A stretch of 64,000 nucleotides of DNA, taken from a virus. The notes beneath the pieces were generated by a model that had not been told where the DNA came from, ran no database searches, and saw only the letters and a list, made by a program, of their open reading frames with translations. Every line of letters begins with the position of its first letter. Positions within the stretch are counted from its first letter, which is position 1. Made by a program: the position numbers and the translations under genes. Where the stretch lies: IMG/VR virus record IMGVR_UViG_3300012930_000012, positions 1 through 64,000 of that record; one strand, given 5' to 3'. This document shows, piece after piece, positions 33,526-42,332 of this stretch.

Positions 33526-34976
33526 AACGCACACTCGTCCTCGGTGGCCCTGGCGCCGGCAAGACCCGCCGGCTCCTGGGTGTCATGGAGGAGGCACTCG
33601 ACCAGGGAATCCCACCCGGTCGAGTAGCATTTGTGTCATTCACCAAGGCGGCTGTCAATGAAGCCCGCACCCGCGCGTGCGAACGCTTTGGGCTCCAACC
33701 ACGAGACCTACCCTATTTCCGCACCTTGCACAGCCTGGCCTTCCGCGAGCTTGGCCTTCAACGCCATGACATCGTCGGTGAGGAGCACCTGGCCGAGCTT
33801 GCTCTCACCACGGGCGAGCTGTTCACCGGAGACGCCACCACGGAAGGCCCAGCCGCCGGCCGCAACGCCGACCCGTTGCTAACGCTAGACCATTACGCCC
33901 GCACCACCATGACAAGCCTTCGCGACGCATGGCAAGACCACGGCGGAGAGGTTGAATGGTTCCGGCTTAAGCGGTTTAGCGATGCTTACCACGACTACAA
34001 ACGCGAACGCGAAATAATGGACTTCACAGACTTACTCATCGCCTACGTGGATTCCGCCTTGCCACCCGTTGGCGTGGATGTGGCCGTGGTTGATGAAGTC
34101 CAGGACCTAACGCTGCGCCAGCACGCCGTGGTGGATAAAGCCTTTGCCAATGCAAAGGCTTTGTGGTGGGCCGGCGACGATGATCAAAGCATCCACCGCT
34201 GGGCCGGCGCCGCCGAGGACCGCCTCTACGCGCTGGAATGCGACCGCGAAGTCCTCCCCCTGTCCCACCGCTTGCCGAGCGAAATTTTTAATCTCTCTCA
34301 GCAAGTCGTTCGCCGCATTGGCCGGCGCTTTGCAAAAGACCAGGGGGCGGTGCGTACGGGTGGCCGGGTGGAGTGGGTTTCCGGTGCCGATGAGGTGGAT
34401 CTTTCTTCTGGTACATGGTTGTTGCTCGCGAGGACTCGCGCTCAGCTGGACCATCACGTGCAGCTGGCCCGGGAGCAAGGCGTGGTCTACCGGCTCAAGG
34501 GGGAAACAAGCGTCAAGGCGGAGCACGTGCGGGCCATACTGGCGTACGAGAATCTGCGTGCCGGGAGGCGTGTGGATGGCCTAATGGTGGCGGATGCGCT
34601 CCGGGCCGCCGGGGTGCGCAAGAATATCGATGAGGGTTCCTCCTATACCGCGGATGAACTTGGTTTTGATACGAAACCCATCTGGCATGATGCGCTGGTG
34701 CGCATACCGCTCGAGGATCGTGAATACTACCTGACGTGCCTCCGACGAGGGGAAAAGCTCACCGAGCCGCCCCGGGTGCGGGTTGAAACCATCCATGGCG
34801 CCAAAGGGCTTGAATCTGAGAGCACGCTGCTTATCACAGACATGACCTACCGTACTCACAGGGGCTACGAATTAGACCCTGATTCTGAGATGAGGGTTCT
34901 TTATGTTGGGCTAACCCGGGCATCCGATAACCTGGTGCTGGTGGCGCCCCAAACGGCGTACGGATATTCTTTTTGA
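33522..34976 (+). CDS. UvrD/Rep-type superfamily 1 helicase (first copy)
   Basis: 484 residues, GTG start. All main motifs are present: Walker A GPGAGKT at 9-15, FTKAAVNEARTR (motif Ia), VVDEVQDLT (II), GDDDQSIHRWAGA (III), LSHRLPS (IV), ETIHGAKGLE (V) and YVGLTRASDNLVL (VI). A 3'-5' translocase for replication or repair. Shorter than full UvrD; parts of the 1B/2B domains are missing. An 11-bp perfect hairpin lies at 34137-34162. Ends just before a promoter-like element. Confidence 0.85.
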   Translation: MKRTLVLGGPGAGKTRRLLGVMEEALDQGIPPGRVAFVSFTKAAVNEARTRACERFGLQPRDLPYFRTLHSLAFRELGLQRHDIVGEEHLAELALTTGELFTGDATTEGPAAGRNADPLLTLDHYARTTMTSLRDAWQDHGGEVEWFRLKRFSDAYHDYKREREIMDFTDLLIAYVDSALPPVGVDVAVVDEVQDLTLRQHAVVDKAFANAKALWWAGDDDQSIHRWAGAAEDRLYALECDREVLPLSHRLPSEIFNLSQQVVRRIGRRFAKDQGAVRTGGRVEWVSGADEVDLSSGTWLLLARTRAQLDHHVQLAREQGVVYRLKGETSVKAEHVRAILAYENLRAGRRVDGLMVADALRAAGVRKNIDEGSSYTADELGFDTKPIWHDALVRIPLEDREYYLTCLRRGEKLTEPPRVRVETIHGAKGLESESTLLITDMTYRTHRGYELDPDSEMRVLYVGLTRASDNLVLVAPQTAYGYSF

Positions 34977-34980
34977 GAGG

Positions 34981-35036
34981 GGGTTTACTTTTGCCTAAAC
35001 GTTCTTTATGGGTGGCGACAGAGCAAGGAGAACCAC
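34981..35036 (+). promoter_or_regulatory. Promoter-like element TTTACT-N17-TATGGG and strong RBS
   Basis: Directly after the helicase stop: TTTACTTTTGCCTAAAC with TTTACT at 34984 and TATGGG 17 bases later, then AGAGCAAGGAGAACCAC as ribosome site. The TTTACTYTTGC core recurs at 47788 and 49511, each in a gap between plus-strand gene groups. Confidence 0.5.
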
Positions 35037-35222
35037 ATGCAAACCTTCGAAGTTGATCGTGAGATCTTCCATCAGATGATGAGGCAGTTGGCCGGCGGAA
35101 CCTTTCGCGGTGAGCCCATGAGTGCTAACGCCATAAACGAGATGCACCTTGTGGCGGAAAAGCTGGCGCACGCCACGGCCATCAAGCAAAACGGCGCGAC
35201 CGTGGAAGTGGTTGTGCCGTGA
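35037..35222 (+). CDS. Hypothetical protein (61 aa)
   Basis: Starts MQTFEVDREIFHQMMRQLAG after a strong ribosome site; first gene of a new transcription group. Helical N-terminus, short strand at the end. No motif. Confidence 0.55.
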   Translation: MQTFEVDREIFHQMMRQLAGGTFRGEPMSANAINEMHLVAEKLAHATAIKQNGATVEVVVP

Positions 35223-35455
35223 CCGTTTCCAAGGAGCTGGCCGCACACGAGGCTTGGGTGCGCGACAATGCCGCCTACTACTCGGCGGTTATCTTCCGCG
35301 GCCGGGGACAATTCTACCGCAAGGAGGCCCCCACGCTGGAGGGTATCCGTGCGCTGGCACGCGAGATGCTTGTGGAGGTGGGCGGCTTGCGCCCGGCCGG
35401 CATCTACGCGGTGCGGGACGCCTACGAGGTTCATGTGGAGAACGTGATACCATGA
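35219..35455 (+). CDS. Hypothetical protein (78 aa)
   Basis: GTG start by GTGA overlap. Mixed alpha/beta (YYSAVIFRGRGQFYRKEAPT; ARALAREM-type helix; GIYAVRDAYEVHVENV). Resembles small phage proteins that fold as a ferredoxin-like unit, but this is only an impression. Confidence 0.5.
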   Translation: MTVSKELAAHEAWVRDNAAYYSAVIFRGRGQFYRKEAPTLEGIRALAREMLVEVGGLRPAGIYAVRDAYEVHVENVIP

Positions 35456-36087
35456 GCGTGTACCTCATTACCTACCGTAACTACTTGGAGCGTGTGCGGG
35501 TGTACCGCTATGAGACGATACAGGATGCGGATCGGGCGCTGGCGCTGCCGGACGCCGACCAGGCGGTAAGCGGCTTTGTTGCCTCCGTGCCGCACAACAG
35601 TGTGAATACGAGCACCACGCTCCTCCAGGATTTGCTTGACCAGTGGCGCAAGCCAGATGAACCTGAACATGATCTTGGAACCCACGGCAAGGTGAAGCAA
35701 CGCTTCTTTACCGTGCTTGAATCAACTTACGGCCACATTCCTCTGAGTGTGGCACCAGCCTTGCCGGCACCTGGCGCACCGGCCGCTGAAACCAACCCCG
35801 CGCCAACAATGGAGACTGCAATGGCAAAGAAGGCAAAAAAGACACCGAAGGCGAAAAAGGAAGCCAACGGCCCAAAGGCGCCCCGCGCATTGAAGCAGGG
35901 CATGGTGTTCGCGCTCAAGGGCTTCGTGCTCAAGAACCCGGGCATCACGGACGAAGACTTGATGGCGAAGCTCAAGGGCGACGGCTTCAAGCCGGCCGAA
36001 TCCTCGGTGGCCACGTTCCGCCAGGACTTTGTGCACTCCCTGAGGTTTCTCAACCTCCAGGGCTACAAGGTGCCGGAACCCGGCTAA
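35452..36087 (+). CDS. Two-part protein with Lys-rich histone-like C-terminus
   Basis: 211 residues from ATG 35452. Residues 1-~85 form a mixed domain (VYLITYRNYLERVRVYRYET); a Pro/Ala linker ends in MAKKAKKTPKAKKEANGPK, then a winged-helix-like domain (MVFALKGFVLKNPGITDEDL...GFKPAESSVATFRQDF). A second ATG at 35821 with GGAG five bases upstream could make an 88-residue basic DNA-binding protein alone. A nucleoid or transcription role is plausible. Confidence 0.5.
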   Translation: MSVYLITYRNYLERVRVYRYETIQDADRALALPDADQAVSGFVASVPHNSVNTSTTLLQDLLDQWRKPDEPEHDLGTHGKVKQRFFTVLESTYGHIPLSVAPALPAPGAPAAETNPAPTMETAMAKKAKKTPKAKKEANGPKAPRALKQGMVFALKGFVLKNPGITDEDLMAKLKGDGFKPAESSVATFRQDFVHSLRFLNLQGYKVPEPG

Positions 36088-36863
36088 TGTTGGACATACA
36101 CACCTTCGCGTACTTGGATTCACCTACGCCGGTTCAGGTGCGCGAAGGTGTGTTCCTAAAGCGGGACGATTTATTTCTCGCAGCTGGAGCACCGGGTGGC
36201 AAGGCCAGGACTTGCTGGCACCTGTCACAAGGCGCAAAGGGCCTTGTGACAGCGTCCAGCCGGGCATCGCCACAAATGAACATTGTGGCCCGCATTGCCG
36301 CCCACCTGGGCATCCCAGCCAGGCTCCATTGCCCCCAGGGTGCTTTCACACCGGAGATGAACGAGGCCCGCTCCTTTGGAGCGGTCATCGTTCAGCATCG
36401 CGCCGGCTACAACTCGGTCATAAAGGCCCGCGCCAAGGCCGACGCTTTGACACTTGGTTGGACCCACATACCGTTTGGGATGGAATGCCAGGAGGCCGTG
36501 AAGCAAACGGCCACACAAGTGGCACATCTTCCGGCGGAAATACGCCGCGTGGTCATGGCCGTTGGTAGCGGCATGTCGCTGGCCGGCGTGCTCAATGGGC
36601 TCACCCAGCACCGGCTAAACATCCCCATCCTAGGTGTCGTGGTGGGCGCCGACCCCACGGCCAGGCTCACCCAGTACGCCCCACTATTCTGGCGCACTGT
36701 GGTGGAATTGGTGCAGCCCGGCATCGATTATCACAAACCCGCACCATTGACGGACATCGGAGATGTCCATCTTGACCCCATCTACGAGGCCAAGTGTTTG
36801 CCATATCTTAAAGAGGATGACCTCTTTTGGCTGGTGGGCATACGGGCGAGTGCCATGCAATGA
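36087..36863 (+). CDS. PLP-dependent enzyme, fold type II (ACC deaminase/tryptophan synthase-beta-like)
   Basis: 258 residues. FLKRDDLFLAAGAPGGKAR (23-41) carries the probable PLP lysine K39, as in GxKxR of ACC deaminase and D-cysteine desulfhydrase; SRASPQMNIVARIA supplies the SxxN-type substrate loop and VGSGMSLAGVLNG the phosphate-binding glycines. It is shorter than bacterial members (about 330) and begins TAATG. It ends in an ATGA overlap with a DNA methyltransferase-like gene, so the two are probably co-translated. I infer a role in supplying or transferring an amino-acid-derived group for base modification. A 12-bp perfect hairpin lies at 36222-36252. Confidence 0.65.
   Translation: MLDIHTFAYLDSPTPVQVREGVFLKRDDLFLAAGAPGGKARTCWHLSQGAKGLVTASSRASPQMNIVARIAAHLGIPARLHCPQGAFTPEMNEARSFGAVIVQHRAGYNSVIKARAKADALTLGWTHIPFGMECQEAVKQTATQVAHLPAEIRRVVMAVGSGMSLAGVLNGLTQHRLNIPILGVVVGADPTARLTQYAPLFWRTVVELVQPGIDYHKPAPLTDIGDVHLDPIYEAKCLPYLKEDDLFWLVGIRASAMQ
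36222..36252. repeat. In-gene perfect hairpin, 12-bp arms
   Basis: CTGTCACAAGGC and GCCTTGTGACAG around GCAAAGG, in the PLP enzyme gene just after the PLP-lysine segment. Confidence 0.8.
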
Positions 36864-37633
36864 CTGACGACCTCCTCTTTAGCAAGAAGAGTCAAAACCG
36901 CCTCAACGAAATCATGAGCGGAACGGAGGATGGTGGATTTTCAACCGGCACCTCGATCTTCGACCCCGTGCTGTGTGAACTGGTGTACCGTTGGTTCTGC
37001 CCAGGGGGGGGACAGATCATTGATCCCTTTGCCGGCGGGTCCGTGCGCGGCATCGTGGCCGCCAAGTTAGGCTATGCCTACACAGGTATTGACTTATCTA
37101 GCAGACAGCTGGAAGCAAACCGCATCCAGGCCGCCACCATTTGCAAGGATGGGCCAACGCCAACCTGGGTGGACGGCAACAGCCTGGAAATTGAAGCCTT
37201 ACTGGAAGACGTGCGTGCGGACCTTGTATTTTCCTGCCCACCATACGCTGATTTAGAAATTTATTCGGATGACGAGCGGGACCTCTCAACCATGCCGTAT
37301 GAAGAATTCCGTTCGGTGTACACAGAAATCATCGCCGCGTGCGTGCGGATGCTTAAACCCAACCGCTTCGCCTGTTTCGTGGTGGGGGACATCCGCGATA
37401 AAGACGGCTTTTACCGCGGGTTCCCATGGCATACGGTCCAAGCGTTCCAAGATGCAGGTGCCCGGCTGTACAACGAGGCCATCCTTGTTACGGCCGTGGG
37501 GAGCTTGCCGGTGCGCATCACCCGGCAATTTTCAGGCGGGCGCAAGCTAGGCAAGACGCATCAGAACTTATTTGTCTTTTGCAAGGGAGATCCCATGTTA
37601 GCGGCGAGGGCGTGCGGAGCCAAAGATGACTAG
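36860..37633 (+). CDS. SAM-dependent DNA methyltransferase-like protein (SCPPY type)
   Basis: Start at ATG 36860 (MTDDLLFSKKSQNRLNEIMS), 257 residues. Motif I is DPFAGGSVRG (55-64) with acidic GIDLS, and motif IV is FSCPPYADLEIYSDDERDLS (124 onward); (S/D)PPY is the mark of amino-methyltransferases acting on adenine N6 or cytosine N4. The closing SLPVRITRQFSGGRKLGKTHQNL is family-specific. No target-recognition domain or restriction enzyme is nearby. Because it is coupled to a PLP enzyme, its product may be more than a methyl group; this is inference. Confidence 0.75.
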   Translation: MTDDLLFSKKSQNRLNEIMSGTEDGGFSTGTSIFDPVLCELVYRWFCPGGGQIIDPFAGGSVRGIVAAKLGYAYTGIDLSSRQLEANRIQAATICKDGPTPTWVDGNSLEIEALLEDVRADLVFSCPPYADLEIYSDDERDLSTMPYEEFRSVYTEIIAACVRMLKPNRFACFVVGDIRDKDGFYRGFPWHTVQAFQDAGARLYNEAILVTAVGSLPVRITRQFSGGRKLGKTHQNLFVFCKGDPMLAARACGAKDD

Positions 37634-37871
37634 TCTACCCATTGACTATCGACGCCGGCCCTGGAAGGCCAAGTACATAGACACCGAGTGTCTAGCAACA
37701 AATCGCTGGTGCATCTTGGGAGAATATCAAGATGGCACTGTTAGCATCACAGACGGAACAGACGATATAATGGAACACGTGCCAAAAGACGTGGCTCAAA
37801 ACATCGTTGATGCCCGTAACACCTTTGTTGACACCCTCATGAAGCACATTGGCTATGCACGAAACGATTAA
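37626..37871 (+). CDS. Hypothetical protein (81 aa)
   Basis: Starts MTSLPIDYRRRPWKAKYIDT inside the end of the MTase gene. Mixed alpha/beta; VSITDGTDDIMEHVPKDVAQ is the best-formed segment. Function unknown. Confidence 0.5.
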   Translation: MTSLPIDYRRRPWKAKYIDTECLATNRWCILGEYQDGTVSITDGTDDIMEHVPKDVAQNIVDARNTFVDTLMKHIGYARND

Positions 37872-38811
37872 CTTCCTAAAACGCGCACTATCCCGCGCCC
37901 CTAATGCCGGCATGTTCGGCTGCTACCACGTGAGCGAAGGCTACATGTTCGCCCAGAACGAAAGCCTCCAGGCCGTGGTCCCGCTTGAATCATCCGATAG
38001 CTTTTCCGTGCCCGGCGAGGAGCTTGAAGCCATGCTGGCGCGGATGCACAGCGACCCACACGTGGAAATAGGCGACGGCGAGCTACGCATCAAGAGCGGT
38101 AGGCTCCGCGGCAACATCCCGTGCGTGCCCGGCACCCCACCCAGCATATTCACCCGCGACGTCGACTGGCTCCCCCTGCCCGACGCCCTGGTGCCGGCGT
38201 TGCAAAAGGCCACCCAGTTCCTCGTGGGCACCAGCCTCATCGGGTGGACAGGGGGCGTGCGGCTCATGGACGGGCGATTGACGACCGTCAATAATCTGTG
38301 CGGCATTGACTTGGCGGTGCCGGGTTGGCAATCCACGCCATCAATTCTCACAAAGGATGGGGCGGAGTTTTTGATGGCAGATCCGCCGTGCGATTACGCG
38401 GCCAAGGCTGGGGCTTTGTTGTTCCGCTGGCCCGATGACCGCTCGGTCCAGTGCCAGCTTATTGACCAGGTGATGCCTGAGCTGGTGGACGACATCTTTG
38501 CCAAGGCTGGCCAGGATGCGCCCGTGGAAATAACCGCCGAGTGGCGCGATGCCTTCGCGGATGCCGCAGCCATATCAGATGAGACGGTCGAGCTACATGC
38601 GGGTCATCTCAAGGTGGGTAAAGGCTCATCCAAGGTCACCCTAGAGGTTTCCACGGCTGTGCCGGCGGACCACGTGTCGTACTGGAACACCAAGGTGCTG
38701 GCTCCGATGGTAGCGGTGGCCACCCATTGGAATCCGCTGGCGCACCCCAAGCCGGCGCTGTTCCGTGGACCGGGGCTGTACGGCGTTGTGATGGGAGTGA
38801 TGCGGCGATGA
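37855..38811 (+). CDS. DNA sliding clamp-like protein (putative beta clamp)
   Basis: ATG 37855 (MHETINFLKRALSRAPNAGM) is preferred to TTG 37849; 318 residues. Repeated strand-helix units (YMFAQNESLQAVVPL; VEIGDGELRIKSGRLRGNIP; LMDGRLTTVNNLCGIDLAVP) resemble the three-domain phage clamp-like proteins encoded before family A polymerases. No catalytic motif. Its place immediately upstream of the polymerase (ATGA) supports a processivity role, but the fold assignment is by eye. Confidence 0.5.
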   Translation: MHETINFLKRALSRAPNAGMFGCYHVSEGYMFAQNESLQAVVPLESSDSFSVPGEELEAMLARMHSDPHVEIGDGELRIKSGRLRGNIPCVPGTPPSIFTRDVDWLPLPDALVPALQKATQFLVGTSLIGWTGGVRLMDGRLTTVNNLCGIDLAVPGWQSTPSILTKDGAEFLMADPPCDYAAKAGALLFRWPDDRSVQCQLIDQVMPELVDDIFAKAGQDAPVEITAEWRDAFADAAAISDETVELHAGHLKVGKGSSKVTLEVSTAVPADHVSYWNTKVLAPMVAVATHWNPLAHPKPALFRGPGLYGVVMGVMRR

Positions 38812-41231
38812 GTGACAAGAAAGAAACCCCATCGCTCGCGGGTGGGCTAACGTTTGGGATGACCAGCGGCCCATACGATGGCCGCGAGGAGCGTCGTAAG
38901 AATAAGGCAAAGGTCGATAGTGCGTTGTACGGGGACGGGCTATTGGGGGATTCGCTTGCGCCCAAACGTAGCGGCGAGCTGGCCAACAAGTTCATGATAC
39001 CGCCGTTCACCGTGTTCAACGCGCGTGAGGGTTGGTGGCAGGATCGCAAGGCAGCCTGGCTGGCGCTGGGCATCCAGAGCGAGCTAGGGCGCGGTGGGGA
39101 TGAAATTGCCGTGGCGGATGCCGCGGCGCTGGACAGCGCCCGCGCTCGAAGCAAGGCCAGTAGCCAGGCGGTAGTCGGCGGCCGTGGTACGGCCATGTCA
39201 AACGCTCTGGCACCCCGAAAACGCAACACCATCCATCGCGCAGACCCCAGCATAACCGTGGTGCATAACCCACCCCCATTGATGGAGCGGGCGGCACCGT
39301 GGGTGGCCCCGTCAGAACTCCCATCACTTCGCGGCGTGAAACGATTATGCGCCGATGTTGAGACCAGGGATGAGCAACTGCTTGAAATAGGCCCCGGTTT
39401 CCACAGGGGGACCTCCTACATCGTGGGGCTCGGCATAGGCACCAACGATGGTCGGCGTTTCTACTTCCCCACCAGACACGAGGGTGGCGGTAACTTAGAT
39501 GAGGGCGTGGTCCAAAAATGGGCGCGCGAGGAGCTAAACGCTTATGATGGCGAGCTGGTTGGCGCCCATAACATCTACGATCTCGAGGCGCTAGGCACCT
39601 GGGGGGTCACGTTTCCTAACGTTAAGGTCCACCACGATATCCAGGTATGTGAACCCTTGCTGGATGAGTGGCGCAACTCGTACACACTGGAAGCCATCGC
39701 CCAGGACTACCTTGGCGAGGGCAAAGTGGAGGGTACGCTCCGGGAAGCCGCGGCGTTGCACGGCGCCACCACCAATTCTCAAATCAAAAAGATCTTATGG
39801 AAATTGCCGGCCGGGTACGTGGGAGCTTACGCGGAGGGGGATGTCGATCTCCCTCTGCGCATTCTCCCGCTCCAGCTAAAGCGCCTCACGGAAGAAAACC
39901 TCGATGAAGTTTACACCGTGGAGCGCAAGCTCATCCCCATCTTGCTCGCCATGCGCCAGCGCGGGATACCCGTCAACACCGACCAGGCGGAGTACGTGCG
40001 GGAACAGCTCACTTTCACCCGCGATGCGGCGCTTAAGCGGGTACGGGATATCGCTGGCCCACAGGCGGAGCTTATGGCCCCGGAGAGCTTTGCCCAGGCG
40101 TTTGTGGACCGCGGGCTGACACCACCTCTAACACCTAGTTCGGGCAAGCCACGGAGCGGCGGAGGTTTTAACCCAGACAAGTTTTCCATCACCAAGGACT
40201 GGCTCAAGGCGCACCAGAACGACGAGCTGGCCGCAGCGCTGTTAGAGGGCCGCGGGGTAGAGCACATCATCAACACCTACATCAACGGCCATATCCTAAC
40301 GCACTCGGTCAACGGCCGGGTGCATTGTGAATTTAACCAGTTAAAATCAGAGGATGAAAAGGGAACCATAGCCCGTTTCTCATCCTCCAACCCCAACATG
40401 CAAAATTTACCTATGCGGGAGGAAGAGCTGGCCGCCATGATCCGCGGCATGTTCCGCCCCGAGGATGGTGAGACCTGGGTGCGGCACGACCTCTCCCAAA
40501 TTGAATATCGGCTACTGGCTCACTTTGCCGTTGGGCCGGGGTCTGAGGAGTGCCGGCGCCAGTACCGCGAGGACCCCAAGACCGACTACCACAAGCTGGT
40601 GGCCACCTGGCTTGGGATTGATCCCGGCGACAAGCACCGCCGAGTCCAGGTTAAAGGCATCAACTTCGCCAAGGGCTATGGTGCTGGGGCACGCAAGCTG
40701 GCCTACCTCATCGGTTGTTCGTTATCGGAGGCCGAGGAGTTCGTTGCCCTTTACGAACAAAAGTTACCGTTCGCCAAGAGCACCTACGATGCCGCCATGC
40801 GATGGGCGGAAAAGCAAGGATACGTGACGACGATCCTTGGCCGCCGGCAGCGCTTCCTCCTTTGGGAACCCTTTGACAACTACCAGCGCGAGAATCCTCC
40901 GTTACGGCACGAAGCCGCGCTTAAGGAGTACGGCCAGCGCATCAAACGCTTCAAGAGTTACGCCGCGCTCAACCGCAAGCTTCAAGGGTCCGGCGCCGAC
41001 GTCATCAAGAAAGGCATGGTGGATGCTTACGAGGCCGGCACGTTTGCCGTACTCGGCGCCCCCCTGGTCACGGTGCACGACGAGCTAGGATGGTCGGTAC
41101 CGAACACGCCTCAAGGTACTGAGGCGTGTTCAGTAGCCCATCGTTGCCTGGAAAAGGCAGTGACGCTCAAGGTGCCGGTGTACGTGGATGAAGGACGTGG
41201 CAAGGATTGGGGGGAGGCCAGCGCGGGATGA
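38808..41231 (+). CDS. Family A DNA polymerase with 3'-5' exonuclease and extra N-terminal domain
   Basis: 807 residues from ATG 38808. The C-terminal polymerase has motif A RHDLSQIEYRLLA, motif B KGINFAKGYGAG and motif C TVHDELGW. The exonuclease has CADVETRDE, AHNIYDLEALG and YAEGDVDLPLRIL. The first ~170 residues are extra: they include IPPFTVFNAREGWWQDRKAA (64-83) and WLALGIQSELGR, a segment I know from ParB-like and methyltransferase-type phage proteins rather than polymerases. The main replicative enzyme. A 12-bp perfect hairpin lies at 41102-41131. Confidence 0.88.
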   Translation: MSDKKETPSLAGGLTFGMTSGPYDGREERRKNKAKVDSALYGDGLLGDSLAPKRSGELANKFMIPPFTVFNAREGWWQDRKAAWLALGIQSELGRGGDEIAVADAAALDSARARSKASSQAVVGGRGTAMSNALAPRKRNTIHRADPSITVVHNPPPLMERAAPWVAPSELPSLRGVKRLCADVETRDEQLLEIGPGFHRGTSYIVGLGIGTNDGRRFYFPTRHEGGGNLDEGVVQKWAREELNAYDGELVGAHNIYDLEALGTWGVTFPNVKVHHDIQVCEPLLDEWRNSYTLEAIAQDYLGEGKVEGTLREAAALHGATTNSQIKKILWKLPAGYVGAYAEGDVDLPLRILPLQLKRLTEENLDEVYTVERKLIPILLAMRQRGIPVNTDQAEYVREQLTFTRDAALKRVRDIAGPQAELMAPESFAQAFVDRGLTPPLTPSSGKPRSGGGFNPDKFSITKDWLKAHQNDELAAALLEGRGVEHIINTYINGHILTHSVNGRVHCEFNQLKSEDEKGTIARFSSSNPNMQNLPMREEELAAMIRGMFRPEDGETWVRHDLSQIEYRLLAHFAVGPGSEECRRQYREDPKTDYHKLVATWLGIDPGDKHRRVQVKGINFAKGYGAGARKLAYLIGCSLSEAEEFVALYEQKLPFAKSTYDAAMRWAEKQGYVTTILGRRQRFLLWEPFDNYQRENPPLRHEAALKEYGQRIKRFKSYAALNRKLQGSGADVIKKGMVDAYEAGTFAVLGAPLVTVHDELGWSVPNTPQGTEACSVAHRCLEKAVTLKVPVYVDEGRGKDWGEASAG
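41102..41131. repeat. In-gene perfect hairpin, 12-bp arms
   Basis: GAACACGCCTCA and TGAGGCGTGTTC around AGGTAC, 3' of polymerase motif C. Others of the set: 34137-34162 (11 bp), 41553-41580 (12 bp, one wobble), 45147-45176 (11 bp), 46207-46241 (15 bp, one wobble). Confidence 0.8.
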
Positions 41232-41701
41232 TACTCTCACTTCAAACCATCAGGGATGCGGGCATCATATCGCCATGGTGTGAACGCAGCGAGTTCAAAG
41301 GCCGCCATGGGGTGCTCACCTACGGGGCCTCCAGCGCCGGGTACGACATCCGCGCTGAGTTTGATTCAAAGGAGCGCCTTGCGTTCGTGGAGCTGCGCCC
41401 AGGGGGGTTCAGGCTGGCGTCCACGGTGGAGCGTTTTACCATGCCGACCGACGTGGTGGGCATTGTCCATGATAAAAGCTCGTGGGCTCGCCGCGGCCTG
41501 TGCGTGCAGAACACGGTCATAGAACCCGGGTGGTGCGGATACCTCACTCTGGAACTAACCAACCATGGGGTTGGTTGGTTGCATCTAGAGCGCGGGGTAC
41601 CGCTGGCTCAAGTGGTGTTCCACCGGCTGGATAAGCCATCGGAACGGCCCTACACCGGCAAGTACCAGGACCAGGCCCGTGGGCCGCAGGAGGCAAAGTG
41701 A
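41228..41701 (+). CDS. dcd: dCTP deaminase / dUTPase-family enzyme
   Basis: Start at ATG 41228, 157 residues. SSAGYDIRAEF, HDKSSWARRGLCVQNTVIEP and GWCGYLTLELTNHG are the trimeric dUTPase/Dcd signatures; the S-x-x-R-R-G segment and late GKYQDQARGPQEAK favour dCTP deaminase. It makes dUTP, and thus dUMP, the substrate for thymidylate-type synthases such as the ThyX-like protein two genes downstream. Coupled to the polymerase by ATGA. Confidence 0.8.
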   Translation: MILSLQTIRDAGIISPWCERSEFKGRHGVLTYGASSAGYDIRAEFDSKERLAFVELRPGGFRLASTVERFTMPTDVVGIVHDKSSWARRGLCVQNTVIEPGWCGYLTLELTNHGVGWLHLERGVPLAQVVFHRLDKPSERPYTGKYQDQARGPQEAK

Positions 41702-41892
41702 ACTGGGAACGGGTCACAAAGGACAATCCTCCGGACAATAGGTTGGTATTGGCCAGCGATGGCGTGGGCCGGTGGTTAGATACACGATCCTCGTGGTGTC
41801 GCTCGTTGGTTTGCTACTTAGGTGGGCAGCGTCGAGTAGCAACTCATTTCATCCTACTAACCAATGACATGCCGCCCAAGGAGAGACCGTGA
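41698..41892 (+). CDS. DUF551-like small protein (64 aa)
   Basis: GTG start by GTGA overlap. NPPDNRLVLASDGVGRWLDT...ATHFILLTND-MPP follows the layout of small DUF551 proteins, common in phages, unknown in function. Confidence 0.5.
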   Translation: MNWERVTKDNPPDNRLVLASDGVGRWLDTRSSWCRSLVCYLGGQRRVATHFILLTNDMPPKERP

Positions 41893-42332
41893 ACCTCAAG
41901 GATAAGGTGTTTGCCGCGCTCGAGAATGCCCTGGCCAACGGCTACAACATGCGCGCGGACCCTGTTGACTCAGTGTGCGTGGACCTGTGCACCTACGACG
42001 CCGATCTCGAGGATTACGATCCCGGGGAGTTGCGGGTGCACGTAACAGAATGGCAAATGGAGAAAAAACACATGCAGACCTTAGATTTAACAACACCAGA
42101 CACCGATGGGTATATCCCCGACCTGAGGCTCTTTGGGTCCAAGTGGCGGCACGCCGGGAACGGGCTCACGTACGAGATCACGGGGTTCGTGTTCTTCGGC
42201 GATGAGGACCGTTGGGCGGTTATACATCGACGTGATGGCGCCCCGGTCATGTTTTCGCGGACCGTCCGTAACTTCTTTGGGCAACGCGGCAATGAGCCAC
42301 GGTACACCGTTGTGAATAAGGTGCCGCGATGA
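41889..42332 (+). CDS. Hypothetical protein (147 aa)
   Basis: GTG start overlapping upstream TGA. Residues 1-55 are acidic and helical; from ~60 onward a beta domain follows (GSKWRHAGNGLTYEITGFVF; RWAVIHRRDGAPVMFSRTV) similar to small DUF1653-like barrels. Could be two fused small proteins. Lies between Dcd and ThyX-like genes. Confidence 0.5.
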   Translation: MNLKDKVFAALENALANGYNMRADPVDSVCVDLCTYDADLEDYDPGELRVHVTEWQMEKKHMQTLDLTTPDTDGYIPDLRLFGSKWRHAGNGLTYEITGFVFFGDEDRWAVIHRRDGAPVMFSRTVRNFFGQRGNEPRYTVVNKVPR

